60,578 bases of DNA, from assembly GCF_000286455.1 (NCBI RefSeq), contig NZ_ALKG01000012.1, positions 1 through 60,578 on the forward strand, in the 5' to 3' direction. The DNA is from Selenomonas sp. FOBRC6 (GTDB lineage: Bacteria; Bacillota; Negativicutes; Selenomonadales; Selenomonadaceae). The stretch's first letter is position 1; each line of letters starts with the position of its first letter. Below, one piece after another: positions 33,496 through 41,095 of this stretch. The position numbers were made by a program, and so were the translations under genes. Under the pieces are notes generated by a model that made no database searches, had not been told where the DNA came from, and worked only from the letters and a program-made list of their open reading frames with translations.

Positions 33496-34065
33496 TTATT
33501 CCTCCCCTTTCATGTCCGCCGGCACGATGGCAAGGAAGCGGTCATCGATGTAGCCTGCCTGGGTGGTCTTTTCGTGGATGCCGATGTAGCTGCGCGTGAC
33601 GAGTCCGACGTAACGACAGGGCTCCGTCAGCGCAGGCAGTGTGAGCTTGAGTTTGCGTTCGCGGTCACGCAGGGTCATCCATGCGCCCTGATCTTCGCGC
33701 TCTCCCATGAGCCGCGCCATGCTGTCAACATATTCGACGGGCTCGCCTGTGCCGTCCTGTCGAAATCGCCCAAGGAGTTCGCTGTCCTCGCGGCGCAGAC
33801 GAAGCTCACACGCGGCATCGAAGACGCTCAGTTCGACGAGCAGCGCCGCATCCAAGGGACGCTCATCCGCAAAGTGGAATGCGCCATTGCGCCACGTCCC
33901 ACAGCGGATCTGATCGACCTGCCAGAGGATGACAATACCTTCCTGTATGCCTCGGCGCACAAGCTCGCCCGCAATGTCCTCCACCGAGATGCGGAGTGCA
34001 CAGCTGTCTGATCTGCTCGTCCCTGCACAGATACGCAGAGGGTTCAATGCCAGTTCCGCACTCAT
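33496..34065 (-). CDS. csx19: Type III-D protein Csx19 (TIGR03984-like)
   Basis: A 189-aa subunit specific to type III-D systems. The C-terminal half has the pattern TLRDRERKLKLTLPALTEP followed by YIGIHEKTTQAGYIDDRFLAI, as in the TIGR03984 family (a Gln-Ala-x-x-Ile-x-Asp-x-Arg-hyphenated ending). The middle, GIVILWQVDQIRCGTW, also fits. It starts by ATGA overlap with the tandem Cas7 gene. In the studied cyanobacterial III-D complex Csx19 is a structural subunit near the crRNA 5' end. Confidence 0.8.
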   Translation of the reverse strand: MSAELALNPLRICAGTSRSDSCALRISVEDIAGELVRRGIQEGIVILWQVDQIRCGTWRNGAFHFADERPLDAALLVELSVFDAACELRLRREDSELLGRFRQDGTGEPVEYVDSMARLMGEREDQGAWMTLRDRERKLKLTLPALTEPCRYVGLVTRSYIGIHEKTTQAGYIDDRFLAIVPADMKGEE

Positions 34066-35441
34066 ACGTCCGCCTCCTCGCTCAATGCTGTTACAAAGGT
34101 CTGCAGTTCGCGCGCCGCATTTTCATTGAGCGGCTGCGTCGGGGTCAGTTCCCATGTCCGTCCGTGGTAGTGAATGGAGGCGCGCAGACCCTCGAGCGTG
34201 CCTCGCCCGATGGATTTCTCCCCGCCGATTGCCGTGCGCCCGAGCCAGAGGTCTTTGAGCAGGAGGATGCAGAGTCCCGCCTCCCATTCGCTCGCACGGC
34301 GCGCGCCGAACCGCAGTGTAACGGCACGCGTGCCCTGTGTCCCCTGCCATACGGGCATACTCGAGAAAAGCGCGGCAGAGATGGTGCCGCCCGTGAAGCG
34401 ATTGCCTCGGATGCGCATTTGCCGATGGGTGTGCCCCTCAACGACCGCCTCCTCGACAACGAAGCGGCTGCGCCGCTTCGTCTCGCCACTCACAGTTCCC
34501 ATCAGCTCGTCCAGTGGATACGGGTCTTTGCCGAGCGCATGGAGGATGTATTCTGCACGGTGACGGAGCACGCCCTTGAGGCTCGTACCGGGGATGATGT
34601 ACTGCCCCCCCGCGTTCTTCTTCATGAGGGCATCGGGGGTCTTCTCGTTGCCGTCTCCCACTGTTTTATTTGCCTCCTCGTAGTCGCGCACGATGAGCGA
34701 TCCCGCGAGGGCAAAGTCCGCCTCGATCATGAAGTCCTGCGGGATATAGACGGAGTGCGACACTTCTTCATCGGGGAGCGTCACCAAGTGCTGCAATGCA
34801 CAGCCGCGCTCTGGGCTCAGCCACGCTATGACGTCCTCTGGTTTGGAAAAATCGTAGCAGTGCACTGCCATGCCCTCAAGGCGCATTCTGCCAAAGCCCT
34901 TGGTGGTGAGTGCGCCGACGTGGAAGCCTCCGATGAGCCGCTCGCGCAGTCGCGCGAGTACGCTCCGCAGTGCCGACTCCTCGCTCTCATGCACGGCGCG
35001 CTGAACGATCTCGGCGTAGAATATGCCAGTCGCACCGCTCTCTACGATCTCGTAGTCGTATTTTCCGTGCGGAATAGTCGTGCCCGTGACGCCGTCGATG
35101 CGGACGCCGTCGCGGAAGCCGAGTTTCGCCCCGCTGAGTTCGACATCATAGAGGGAGACGGCGCTCTGCAGTTCGTCAATGCCCTTCGCATCATGCTCTG
35201 TGCCAAAGAGAAGCTGTGCAGCGCGCGGCGCATCCTCCTCGACGAAACTGCGCAGTGCGCCTGCGAGCGATGTGCCTGGGATGAACGGCGTTCCATCCTT
35301 GCTGCGGAGCACATGGATGTCCCGATCGCCGCGCTCCTCCCCGCTCTCGCCCTCGCCGATGAGGAGGGGAGTCTCGAGACGGAGTTTTCCCTTCACCGTG
35401 ATGCGTTTCAAGATTCGTGCCGGATTCGCGTTCGTACTCAT
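34062..35441 (-). CDS. Tandem RAMP protein (Cas7-2x type)
   Basis: Two Cas7 domains in one 459-aa chain. Each has the substrate-binding entry motif and the glycine-rich loop: FIPGTSLAGALR (53-64) with KGFGRMRLEG (181-190), then IIPGTSLKGVLRHR (282-295) with GGEKSIGRGTLEG (406-418). The first domain carries RGDRDIHVLRSKDG before its entry motif, a position where Csm3-type nucleases hold their catalytic Asp. The gene overlaps csx10 and csx19 by 4 bases each, so equal subunit production is likely. It corresponds to the double-Cas7 subunit of III-D complexes. Confidence 0.82.
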   Translation of the reverse strand: MSTNANPARILKRITVKGKLRLETPLLIGEGESGEERGDRDIHVLRSKDGTPFIPGTSLAGALRSFVEEDAPRAAQLLFGTEHDAKGIDELQSAVSLYDVELSGAKLGFRDGVRIDGVTGTTIPHGKYDYEIVESGATGIFYAEIVQRAVHESEESALRSVLARLRERLIGGFHVGALTTKGFGRMRLEGMAVHCYDFSKPEDVIAWLSPERGCALQHLVTLPDEEVSHSVYIPQDFMIEADFALAGSLIVRDYEEANKTVGDGNEKTPDALMKKNAGGQYIIPGTSLKGVLRHRAEYILHALGKDPYPLDELMGTVSGETKRRSRFVVEEAVVEGHTHRQMRIRGNRFTGGTISAALFSSMPVWQGTQGTRAVTLRFGARRASEWEAGLCILLLKDLWLGRTAIGGEKSIGRGTLEGLRASIHYHGRTWELTPTQPLNENAARELQTFVTALSEEADV

Positions 35442-37036
35442 GCCTCTGTTCCTCCTTCCTCAGTCTGCCCCGCCCGCTTGCGGGCAAAGCGGAAGAATGC
35501 GTGCCAGTATGCGTAAAACACCTGATCTTCGCGCAGGATGCCCTCGAGCCCATGCGCTATGCCAAGCTCGTCTGCGATATCTCCCGCTTCGCTGCGCAGG
35601 AGTTCCTTTCCTCTGAGGAAATACGGCATGTCTGCGATGTTTTTCTCATGGAAGTAAGTAAATAGCGATATCCCGTTCACCCGAATACCTGTCATCATCT
35701 TTCCGAGGGGCGTCTTTTTCCCCTGCATCGAGGCCGCAAACTCCTGCATGCGACTGATCGCCCCGTCCACTCTCGTGCCGAGCTCCTGCTCCAGACGCGA
35801 GAGCGCGTGCCGTGCACCGCTCGGAATGCGCGCTGTTTCGACATCCATGGAGGCAAGCACGCGGATCTGCTCGACAACGTGTGCTGTGAGGATTGCTGCT
35901 GCGATCTTCTTCGCCTCTGCGCCAAGTTCACGCGGCTTTACGGCGCTGCGCTCCATCTTCTCCGCGCGGCGGATATCTCTGCCGTCCCACAGGCGCAGCT
36001 GACCGAATCCCTCTGCGCGGCGGCGTCCGACGCCCTCATAGAGGACGGTGCGCAGCGCCTCTGCATCGCCGTCCTGCCAGCCGCCCGCCTTCTCAAGCGT
36101 AAAAACGGTACCTGCGGCAAGTCCTGTCTCACGCGGACGTTTCATGCCCCACGTGCCGACGAAGTTGTCGATCTCCGCTTCTTTTGCAAAGATGCTGCGC
36201 GGCTCTTCGGACAGGGAGAATCCGCCGCTCGTCTTTTCGTTGAGGGCTGTGACGATCTCTGTGAGCATGGACGCGGCATCGCCGGGGATGCCGGCGCGCG
36301 GGAGGAGAGGTGTCTCGAGACGGATGCAGAGACGTTCGCCCTGCGGTGCAGCCCCCTCAGGAATGTCCTGCGGCTGTGTGAGAGTGACCTCGCATTGCCC
36401 GTACTGGGTGTACTTTGACCGCCCCGCATAGCAGGTGAACTGCGTCCCGAGTACATCGCGGAGCTGCACGAGCAGCTCTGACGCTCCATAGATGACACCC
36501 TCGAAGCTCTGTCCTGCCGCGATGGATTCGTAGTTGTAGATGCCGCTGCTCCGGCTCTTTCCCGCGAGGCGTTCCATCCCGCTGTCATCCTTCAGGTCGG
36601 TGCGGCTCATATGGAGGGTGATGTTCTTTCGCACCTTAACGGGACGGAGCACCCCATCCGCTGCGGCAGCAAAGCCCTTCATTCCCTTGAAGCCGGGCGC
36701 GAGTTCCGTGCCCTTCTGCAGGAGGTCTCTGATCTCCCGCTCGTCTTTGCTGCGCTGCACTGAGAACGGCAGTATGATCGCGCGCACCCCCGTCTCGGGG
36801 TCAACGGGATAGGCATCGACAAAGCGCAGGTCACCGTAAAAGAGCCGCATGAAGTCCGCATCCGCGTGCGCCATTTTGCCGAGTTTCTGCTTCTCTATGA
36901 ATCGTGTGGCGAGGATGCCGCGCAGAACGGAGCCGCCGAAAAAGTCGTGCGTCGCAGTCATGACGGACGCATGACCGAGCGCGGAGAGGATGACAGACGA
37001 CACGGTCTTGATTCGGATGTTCATTGCCTGCATCAT
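35438..37036 (-). CDS. csx10: Csx10-type RAMP protein with C-terminal helical extension
   Basis: Signature Cas5-like subunit of type III-D, 532 aa from an ATG that overlaps the previous stop (ATGA). The N-terminus (MNIRIKTVSSVILSALGHAS...HDFFGGSVLRGILATRFI) matches Csx10. The glycine-rich VGRRRAEGFGQLRLW (about 336-350) closes the RAMP part. Beyond it, residues about 358-525 are strongly helical (AAAILTAHVVEQIRVLAS, SRLEQELGTRVDGAISRMQEF). The complex has no separate small subunit gene, so this tail may serve as the Cas11 part; that is inference. The start of the longer frame is not used. Confidence 0.8.
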   Translation of the reverse strand: MMQAMNIRIKTVSSVILSALGHASVMTATHDFFGGSVLRGILATRFIEKQKLGKMAHADADFMRLFYGDLRFVDAYPVDPETGVRAIILPFSVQRSKDEREIRDLLQKGTELAPGFKGMKGFAAAADGVLRPVKVRKNITLHMSRTDLKDDSGMERLAGKSRSSGIYNYESIAAGQSFEGVIYGASELLVQLRDVLGTQFTCYAGRSKYTQYGQCEVTLTQPQDIPEGAAPQGERLCIRLETPLLPRAGIPGDAASMLTEIVTALNEKTSGGFSLSEEPRSIFAKEAEIDNFVGTWGMKRPRETGLAAGTVFTLEKAGGWQDGDAEALRTVLYEGVGRRRAEGFGQLRLWDGRDIRRAEKMERSAVKPRELGAEAKKIAAAILTAHVVEQIRVLASMDVETARIPSGARHALSRLEQELGTRVDGAISRMQEFAASMQGKKTPLGKMMTGIRVNGISLFTYFHEKNIADMPYFLRGKELLRSEAGDIADELGIAHGLEGILREDQVFYAYWHAFFRFARKRAGQTEEGGTEA

Positions 37037-37893
37037 CGTTTGCCCCCTTTCTGTCCGCTGTTTTTCAGTGCGCGCTCCACCAACGGGGCGAGGATGTCCC
37101 TGCCCTCCTGTCTGAGTGTACAGCCGATCCTGCCGAAGCCGCGCGTGCGCTTTCCTCCGCACTGCGAAAGGTTGCGCGCAGCGAGTGCGAGGATGCTGAG
37201 CTCCGCTATGGTTCCGTCAAGGAGACGGAGCTCCCCGCGGAATGTCTTCCCCTTCTCGATGACGCGCATATTGTGCAGCGAGGTCGTCTTTGCCGTTCCG
37301 GTCTCACGGTCGATCGCGGTCTGCCAGCGCAGCCCCGCATAGTGATTGAGGATGTCCGCAGGACGAAAGACGGACGGATAACGCTCCTCAAGGTATTGAA
37401 GATCATCGTGAATCCGCTCGTATTCGCTCAAACGGAGATTCGAGACAACGAGCTGCACCTTTCTTGCATACCCACGCTGAAAGAGGCAATCGAGCGCCGC
37501 CCGTTCAAAGAGCACGAGTCCCGATGCCTCCGCCATCTCGGCGACCTCGCGGCCACTCTCGTAGAGCAGTCCCTTGAACCGCTTCGCTGGAAAATACGGG
37601 AGCCCGACATCGTCCTGCACGACGTCCGCATCAACATGGATGTCGGCGCGTCCTGCCCCGAGATGCAGGGGCGAAAACGTCTCAATGACGACCTCGATCG
37701 GCGCTTTTGCGTCTATGTCCCTGATCTGTGCGGCGGGTTCGTACTGGGTGGCAGGAATGCGTATGGATTCATCCCATTGTCTGCGCTCTTCCTCTCTCTC
37801 GTCCGCCTTGTTTTTCTCTGCATTCAGGACGCGGTTCTGCTCACGTCTCTGATTCATTTCGCGTCGTCTGTCTGCCGCTTTTTTCTTCGCCAT
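37033..37893 (-). CDS. Cas7-like RAMP protein with charged N-terminal tail
   Basis: A 286-aa RAMP subunit. The core has SPLHLGAGR (74-82), DVGLPYFPAKRFKGLLYES (95-113) and the glycine loop GGKRTRGFGRIG (246-257). The first about 42 residues are unusual: nearly all Lys, Arg, Glu and Gln in helical order, suggesting a coiled coil or RNA-binding tail not usual in Csm3/Cmr4. The ATG at 37893 follows GGAGG inside the end of cas10. It is probably the single-domain Cas7 of the complex. Confidence 0.8.
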   Translation of the reverse strand: MAKKKAADRRREMNQRREQNRVLNAEKNKADEREEERRQWDESIRIPATQYEPAAQIRDIDAKAPIEVVIETFSPLHLGAGRADIHVDADVVQDDVGLPYFPAKRFKGLLYESGREVAEMAEASGLVLFERAALDCLFQRGYARKVQLVVSNLRLSEYERIHDDLQYLEERYPSVFRPADILNHYAGLRWQTAIDRETGTAKTTSLHNMRVIEKGKTFRGELRLLDGTIAELSILALAARNLSQCGGKRTRGFGRIGCTLRQEGRDILAPLVERALKNSGQKGGKR

Positions 37894-37895
37894 GC

Positions 37896-39500
37896 TCACA
37901 CCTCCTCATCCGCAAGGGTATAATCCATGAGTTCGATCGCGTCGACGTAGGGCGTCCTGCCTTCCGCCCAGAGCGTCTCCTCATATGCCTGCCATGCAGG
38001 CACGCTCGGCAGCCGCATCCCCGGGTCACTCTTTCGGAGATGCGCAAGCTGCGCCATGAACTGCCACTGCTCATGCTCTCCGTAGGCGAGGACGCGGCGA
38101 AGTTCCTTGACCTTGCTGCACGGGAGCGCACGCATGCCCCGCACGCAGGAAAGCAGTGCGTCCAGACTCTCCTGTGCGTCTGCCGGTGCGTCGACACGAT
38201 AGGGGCCGAAATGCAGATCGCCGCGCGCGCCGCGATACTCCTCGGCACGGAACTGATCCAGCGTCGGCGCCTGTTCACCGTGCAGGATGGCATAGTCGAG
38301 CCAGCAGGAGTCTGTCTCCTGTCCCGCCGCTGCCTCGAGATCGCGCATGCACTTCTTTGCCGCGCCGCAGAGCTCCTCCGCCATCTGGTAGCCGCGAAAG
38401 AAGGGGTAGTTCGTATTCATGATGGTGATGCCGCCGCAGCTTGCGATGCCGTGGTCCTTGAGTCGATCCATGATGAATCGCGTATAGCGTACGGCGACCT
38501 TCGCGGCACAGACAAAGGTCATGTCATCGCCGCCCAGTACGAGCGGACGAATGGGCAGGAGGGGGCGCTGCTCTCTGTCGCGTCCGATGGAGAGTTCGTC
38601 CTCATATGCGTCAAAGTCCGAAATGATATTTTGCACGAGTTCGGTGAACGCCGCAATGGTTTTGCTGCGGATCGCGCGGGACATATTCTTGCGCGCGGTC
38701 AGCGTGCGGCAGTCCTGGAATTTGCGCCCCATATTGTTGCCGTCGATGTGAACGACGGCAATGTCGTTCTCTGTCTGTCGCTGTCCGAGATCGGCAAACT
38801 CCATCGGGAAGACATACCCACTCAGAAAATGATCCCGCTCGGCGGCAGGAAGGACGGATGAGAGCTTTTTCATCAGTTCCGCCTCTGCGGGCGCCTCTCT
38901 GCCTTCTCTGCGGTCGGCGCGCAGTTTCATCTCGACTTCCCATGCGTAGAATCTGCGCTCGGTCTCATCCCATGCGTTCGCCGTCTCACCGCTCTCCTGA
39001 CAGGTGAGGGTCAGCCCTGTGCCGGGGACGTTGACCAACGGGAAGACGGTGTTCTGTCCGTCCTTGAGCGCATGGACAAGTGCCGTGAGATTCTTCTCCC
39101 CCACAAAGCTGCCGTCCGCCGCAAGTTCGAGTTCCCCGATCGCTGCGCCCGTATGCAGTCCCGGCATACGGACGAGCAGCTCTTTCGTAAATGCGGCGAC
39201 AACGGTGCGCAGGGTCTCCTCCGCCGTCTCCGCACGGAAGAGGATCAGGGCGTTCCCTCCGCCGATGTAGCCGACGCGCGCCGCAGTGGACATCTCGTCC
39301 CAACGCGGCTCTTCAACATTCATCCATGTTTCGGCATCGAGAGCATCCTCGCTGAGCACGCTCCGCAGTACTGGCAGAAGTACGTCGTCAAAGACGCGCT
39401 CAACGAGATATGATGCGCCAATGTTCGTCTTGAGCTGATTGCCTGAGAAGATGTAGCTCTGTATGGAACGCGTATCAAAAAGTATTGCCTTATGCCGCAT
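37896..39500 (-). CDS. cas10: Cas10-like large subunit, no HD domain, intact GGDD
   Basis: Signalling subunit of the type III complex, 534 aa from the ATG at 39500 (AAGGAGG upstream). It begins MRHKAILFDTRSIQSYIFSG, directly in the first palm region, so the N-terminal HD DNase domain is absent. The palm carries HIDGNNMG (251-258) and the catalytic GGDD at 323-326 (LVLGGDDMTFV), both needed for cyclic oligoadenylate synthesis. It should therefore signal to the CARF protein but not cut DNA. It overlaps the following Cas7 gene by a few bases. Confidence 0.88.
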   Translation of the reverse strand: MRHKAILFDTRSIQSYIFSGNQLKTNIGASYLVERVFDDVLLPVLRSVLSEDALDAETWMNVEEPRWDEMSTAARVGYIGGGNALILFRAETAEETLRTVVAAFTKELLVRMPGLHTGAAIGELELAADGSFVGEKNLTALVHALKDGQNTVFPLVNVPGTGLTLTCQESGETANAWDETERRFYAWEVEMKLRADRREGREAPAEAELMKKLSSVLPAAERDHFLSGYVFPMEFADLGQRQTENDIAVVHIDGNNMGRKFQDCRTLTARKNMSRAIRSKTIAAFTELVQNIISDFDAYEDELSIGRDREQRPLLPIRPLVLGGDDMTFVCAAKVAVRYTRFIMDRLKDHGIASCGGITIMNTNYPFFRGYQMAEELCGAAKKCMRDLEAAAGQETDSCWLDYAILHGEQAPTLDQFRAEEYRGARGDLHFGPYRVDAPADAQESLDALLSCVRGMRALPCSKVKELRRVLAYGEHEQWQFMAQLAHLRKSDPGMRLPSVPAWQAYEETLWAEGRTPYVDAIELMDYTLADEEV

Positions 39501-39532
39501 TGCACAGCCTCCTTTGCAGCACAAATCCATTT

Positions 39533-40357
39533 CTATGAGATAGATACATACGTCTCCCCCATTCCCTGTGCCGTCATTCGCCCCGTTCCGCAGAAGGGAG
39601 CAAACTGTGTGAGCAGCAGGATGATCTCCCGCTCCTCCTCCGAAAGCTCCGCGAGGCTGAACGAAAAATCCCCGATAAACGCAGGAACGCTCTTCTGAGC
39701 AGTCAGCCGTACCCGCAGACTCTCGCCGTGCCATGCGAGCGGAACAAGTTTCGCAGCGGCTATGCGCGCCGCATCTTTGTGAATCACAGCAGGGAGTTCC
39801 TGCTGTGTCCACTTGTCGGCAAGCGAGGCAAAGATGCGTTCGGGCTGCGGGAATGCGTAATCGTGCCCGTCCGCACGGAATAGTGTCGGCGATCGGAAGC
39901 GGAGTCGGACGCCGCGCGCACGCTCCATTGACAGAGCCGACGCCGCGAGTTCGTCGGGCGCTGCCGCGCCGGTCTCCATGCGTCCGTCGGCAAGAACCTC
40001 CACGAGGCTGAACGCAAGTTTACCTACCTGCAGTCTCGTTCCGCACGGCATATCGGCAAGCGCCATAAGAGCCGCATCGTCGAGCGCTGTGACGCGCAGG
40101 AGCACGTTCTCTCCCGCAGAAAAGGCGGGATTGTTGAAGGTCTTTTCCGCATTTGTGGAAGGCGCGCGCTGATGGTCGGCTCTTTGCAGACACCCGATCG
40201 TAAACGGCTTGCTCTGCCGCGCATGGAAGTCGGCGGAAAGCTCTGCCGAATGCTCTGAAAGGTAGTGAAAGAGCGCTCCGTGGAGGAGTCTGCCCGGGAA
40301 CATGGTAAAATGTCCGCCCGTCTCCACGCGCAGCCGATAAACAAGAACTCCTAACAT
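39533..40357 (-). CDS. cas6: CRISPR-associated endoribonuclease Cas6
   Basis: Processes the precursor crRNA within each repeat. The 274-aa protein has two ferredoxin-like halves. Near the C-terminus it carries the Cas6 glycine-rich motif FCGTGRMTAQGMGETYV (255-271). The N-terminal half contains several His candidates (GGHFTMFPGRLLHGALFHYL) for the catalytic residue. The ATG at 40357 follows GGGGAG; the longer frame is an unsupported extension. The repeat of the adjacent array has the stem-loop such an enzyme needs. Confidence 0.85.
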   Translation of the reverse strand: MLGVLVYRLRVETGGHFTMFPGRLLHGALFHYLSEHSAELSADFHARQSKPFTIGCLQRADHQRAPSTNAEKTFNNPAFSAGENVLLRVTALDDAALMALADMPCGTRLQVGKLAFSLVEVLADGRMETGAAAPDELAASALSMERARGVRLRFRSPTLFRADGHDYAFPQPERIFASLADKWTQQELPAVIHKDAARIAAAKLVPLAWHGESLRVRLTAQKSVPAFIGDFSFSLAELSEEEREIILLLTQFAPFCGTGRMTAQGMGETYVSIS

Positions 40358-40386
40358 ATCCTTCTCCCCGAACGAATGCGCCGCCC

Positions 40387-40752
40387 TCAGTAGGCGCGAA
40401 AACGACAAAATGCGAAGCGGGACTCGCGGACGGTCTCCCCCGCCTCGTTCACGCGCTCGCTCACATGGCGCTCGCTGCACGCGGAGAGGACAGGAATGTC
40501 TGCCGTCTTGAGCAGATTGATAAGCGCATAGGTATAGGTGAACTCGCCCTGTACGAGAACAGCTGCAGGGCTGCGTGCGAGGATCACCCGCGCGTTCTCC
40601 TCCGCCAGACGCCGCACGGCATTCTCATCCCAGTCGGCGGGAATCTGTGGGAAAGGGATGTCTGCTATGACGCCATATGCCTCGGCTGCGCACCGCTGCG
40701 CCTCCTCCCAACGTGCAGATGGATGGTTGGTATGGTTGATGAATTCATGCAT
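40387..40752 (-). CDS. Small CRISPR-associated protein of unknown function, Rossmann-like
   Basis: A 121-aa protein, MHEFINHTNHPSARW..., starting by an 8-base overlap with the HEPN gene. The sequence alternates strand and helix: strand with NHTNHPS (6-12), helix 16-26, strand VIADIPFP (28-35), helix 43-58, strand AVLVQGEF (64-71), helix TYTYALINLLKTA (72-84), strand IPVLSACSERH (86-96). The layout recalls CARF-like and small ring-nuclease proteins (for example Csx15, which opens with a similar N-x-S-H-P motif). I do not recognise an established family name. Its place among CARF, HEPN and Cas6 suggests a part in cyclic-nucleotide signalling or its shut-off. Confidence 0.6.
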   Translation of the reverse strand: MHEFINHTNHPSARWEEAQRCAAEAYGVIADIPFPQIPADWDENAVRRLAEENARVILARSPAAVLVQGEFTYTYALINLLKTADIPVLSACSERHVSERVNEAGETVRESRFAFCRFRAY

Positions 40753-41074
40753 TGCCGCAGTCCTCCCCTTTACATGCGCGGCGAATATCCGTAAGCGCAC
40801 TCCGCATCAGCGCGGTCAGCTCCTCTATGCCGGGGCGCCCCGTTTCTACGCGCGCGTGGCTGGTGTGGTTGCGTTCGTCCTTGACGGCAAAATACCGCCG
40901 CAGGATACGCGCTGCCAGTGCATTGTCCCGCACAGTGAAGCCTCCCTCACCCATTCTGCGCACAACGGGCATCCATGCGATGTCGGAAAAAATTTGGTCA
41001 AGATCCGTTTCCAGAGCGTTTTTCCCAAGGAATTTGCCGAGCTTCATAACGACGCCTCTGTTGTTCTGTGCCAT
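40745..41074 (-). CDS. Small HEPN-domain protein, probable RNase half of a split CARF-HEPN effector
   Basis: A 109-aa helical protein with the HEPN ribonuclease motif Rx4H at R68-N-H-T-S-H73, in the context VKDERNHTSHARVE, as at the C-terminus of Csm6/Csx1-type effectors. Its ATG lies 24 bases after the TAG stop of the CARF gene and in the same reading frame. The eight intervening codons are open (S-E-V-W-D-A-L then M). There is only a weak ribosome site (GGGA). It is either a separate subunit made by coupled re-initiation, a read-through extension, or the tail of a gene broken by a nonsense mutation. Confidence 0.7.
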   Translation of the reverse strand: MAQNNRGVVMKLGKFLGKNALETDLDQIFSDIAWMPVVRRMGEGGFTVRDNALAARILRRYFAVKDERNHTSHARVETGRPGIEELTALMRSALTDIRRACKGEDCGNA

Positions 41075-41095
41075 CAGCGCGTCCCAGACCTCGCT

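Noticed and set aside
33996-35516. A 506-codon plus-strand frame opposite the tandem Cas7 and csx19 genes
   Set aside because: Low-complexity charged product without motifs, covering several clear cas genes on the other strand; same explanation as above.
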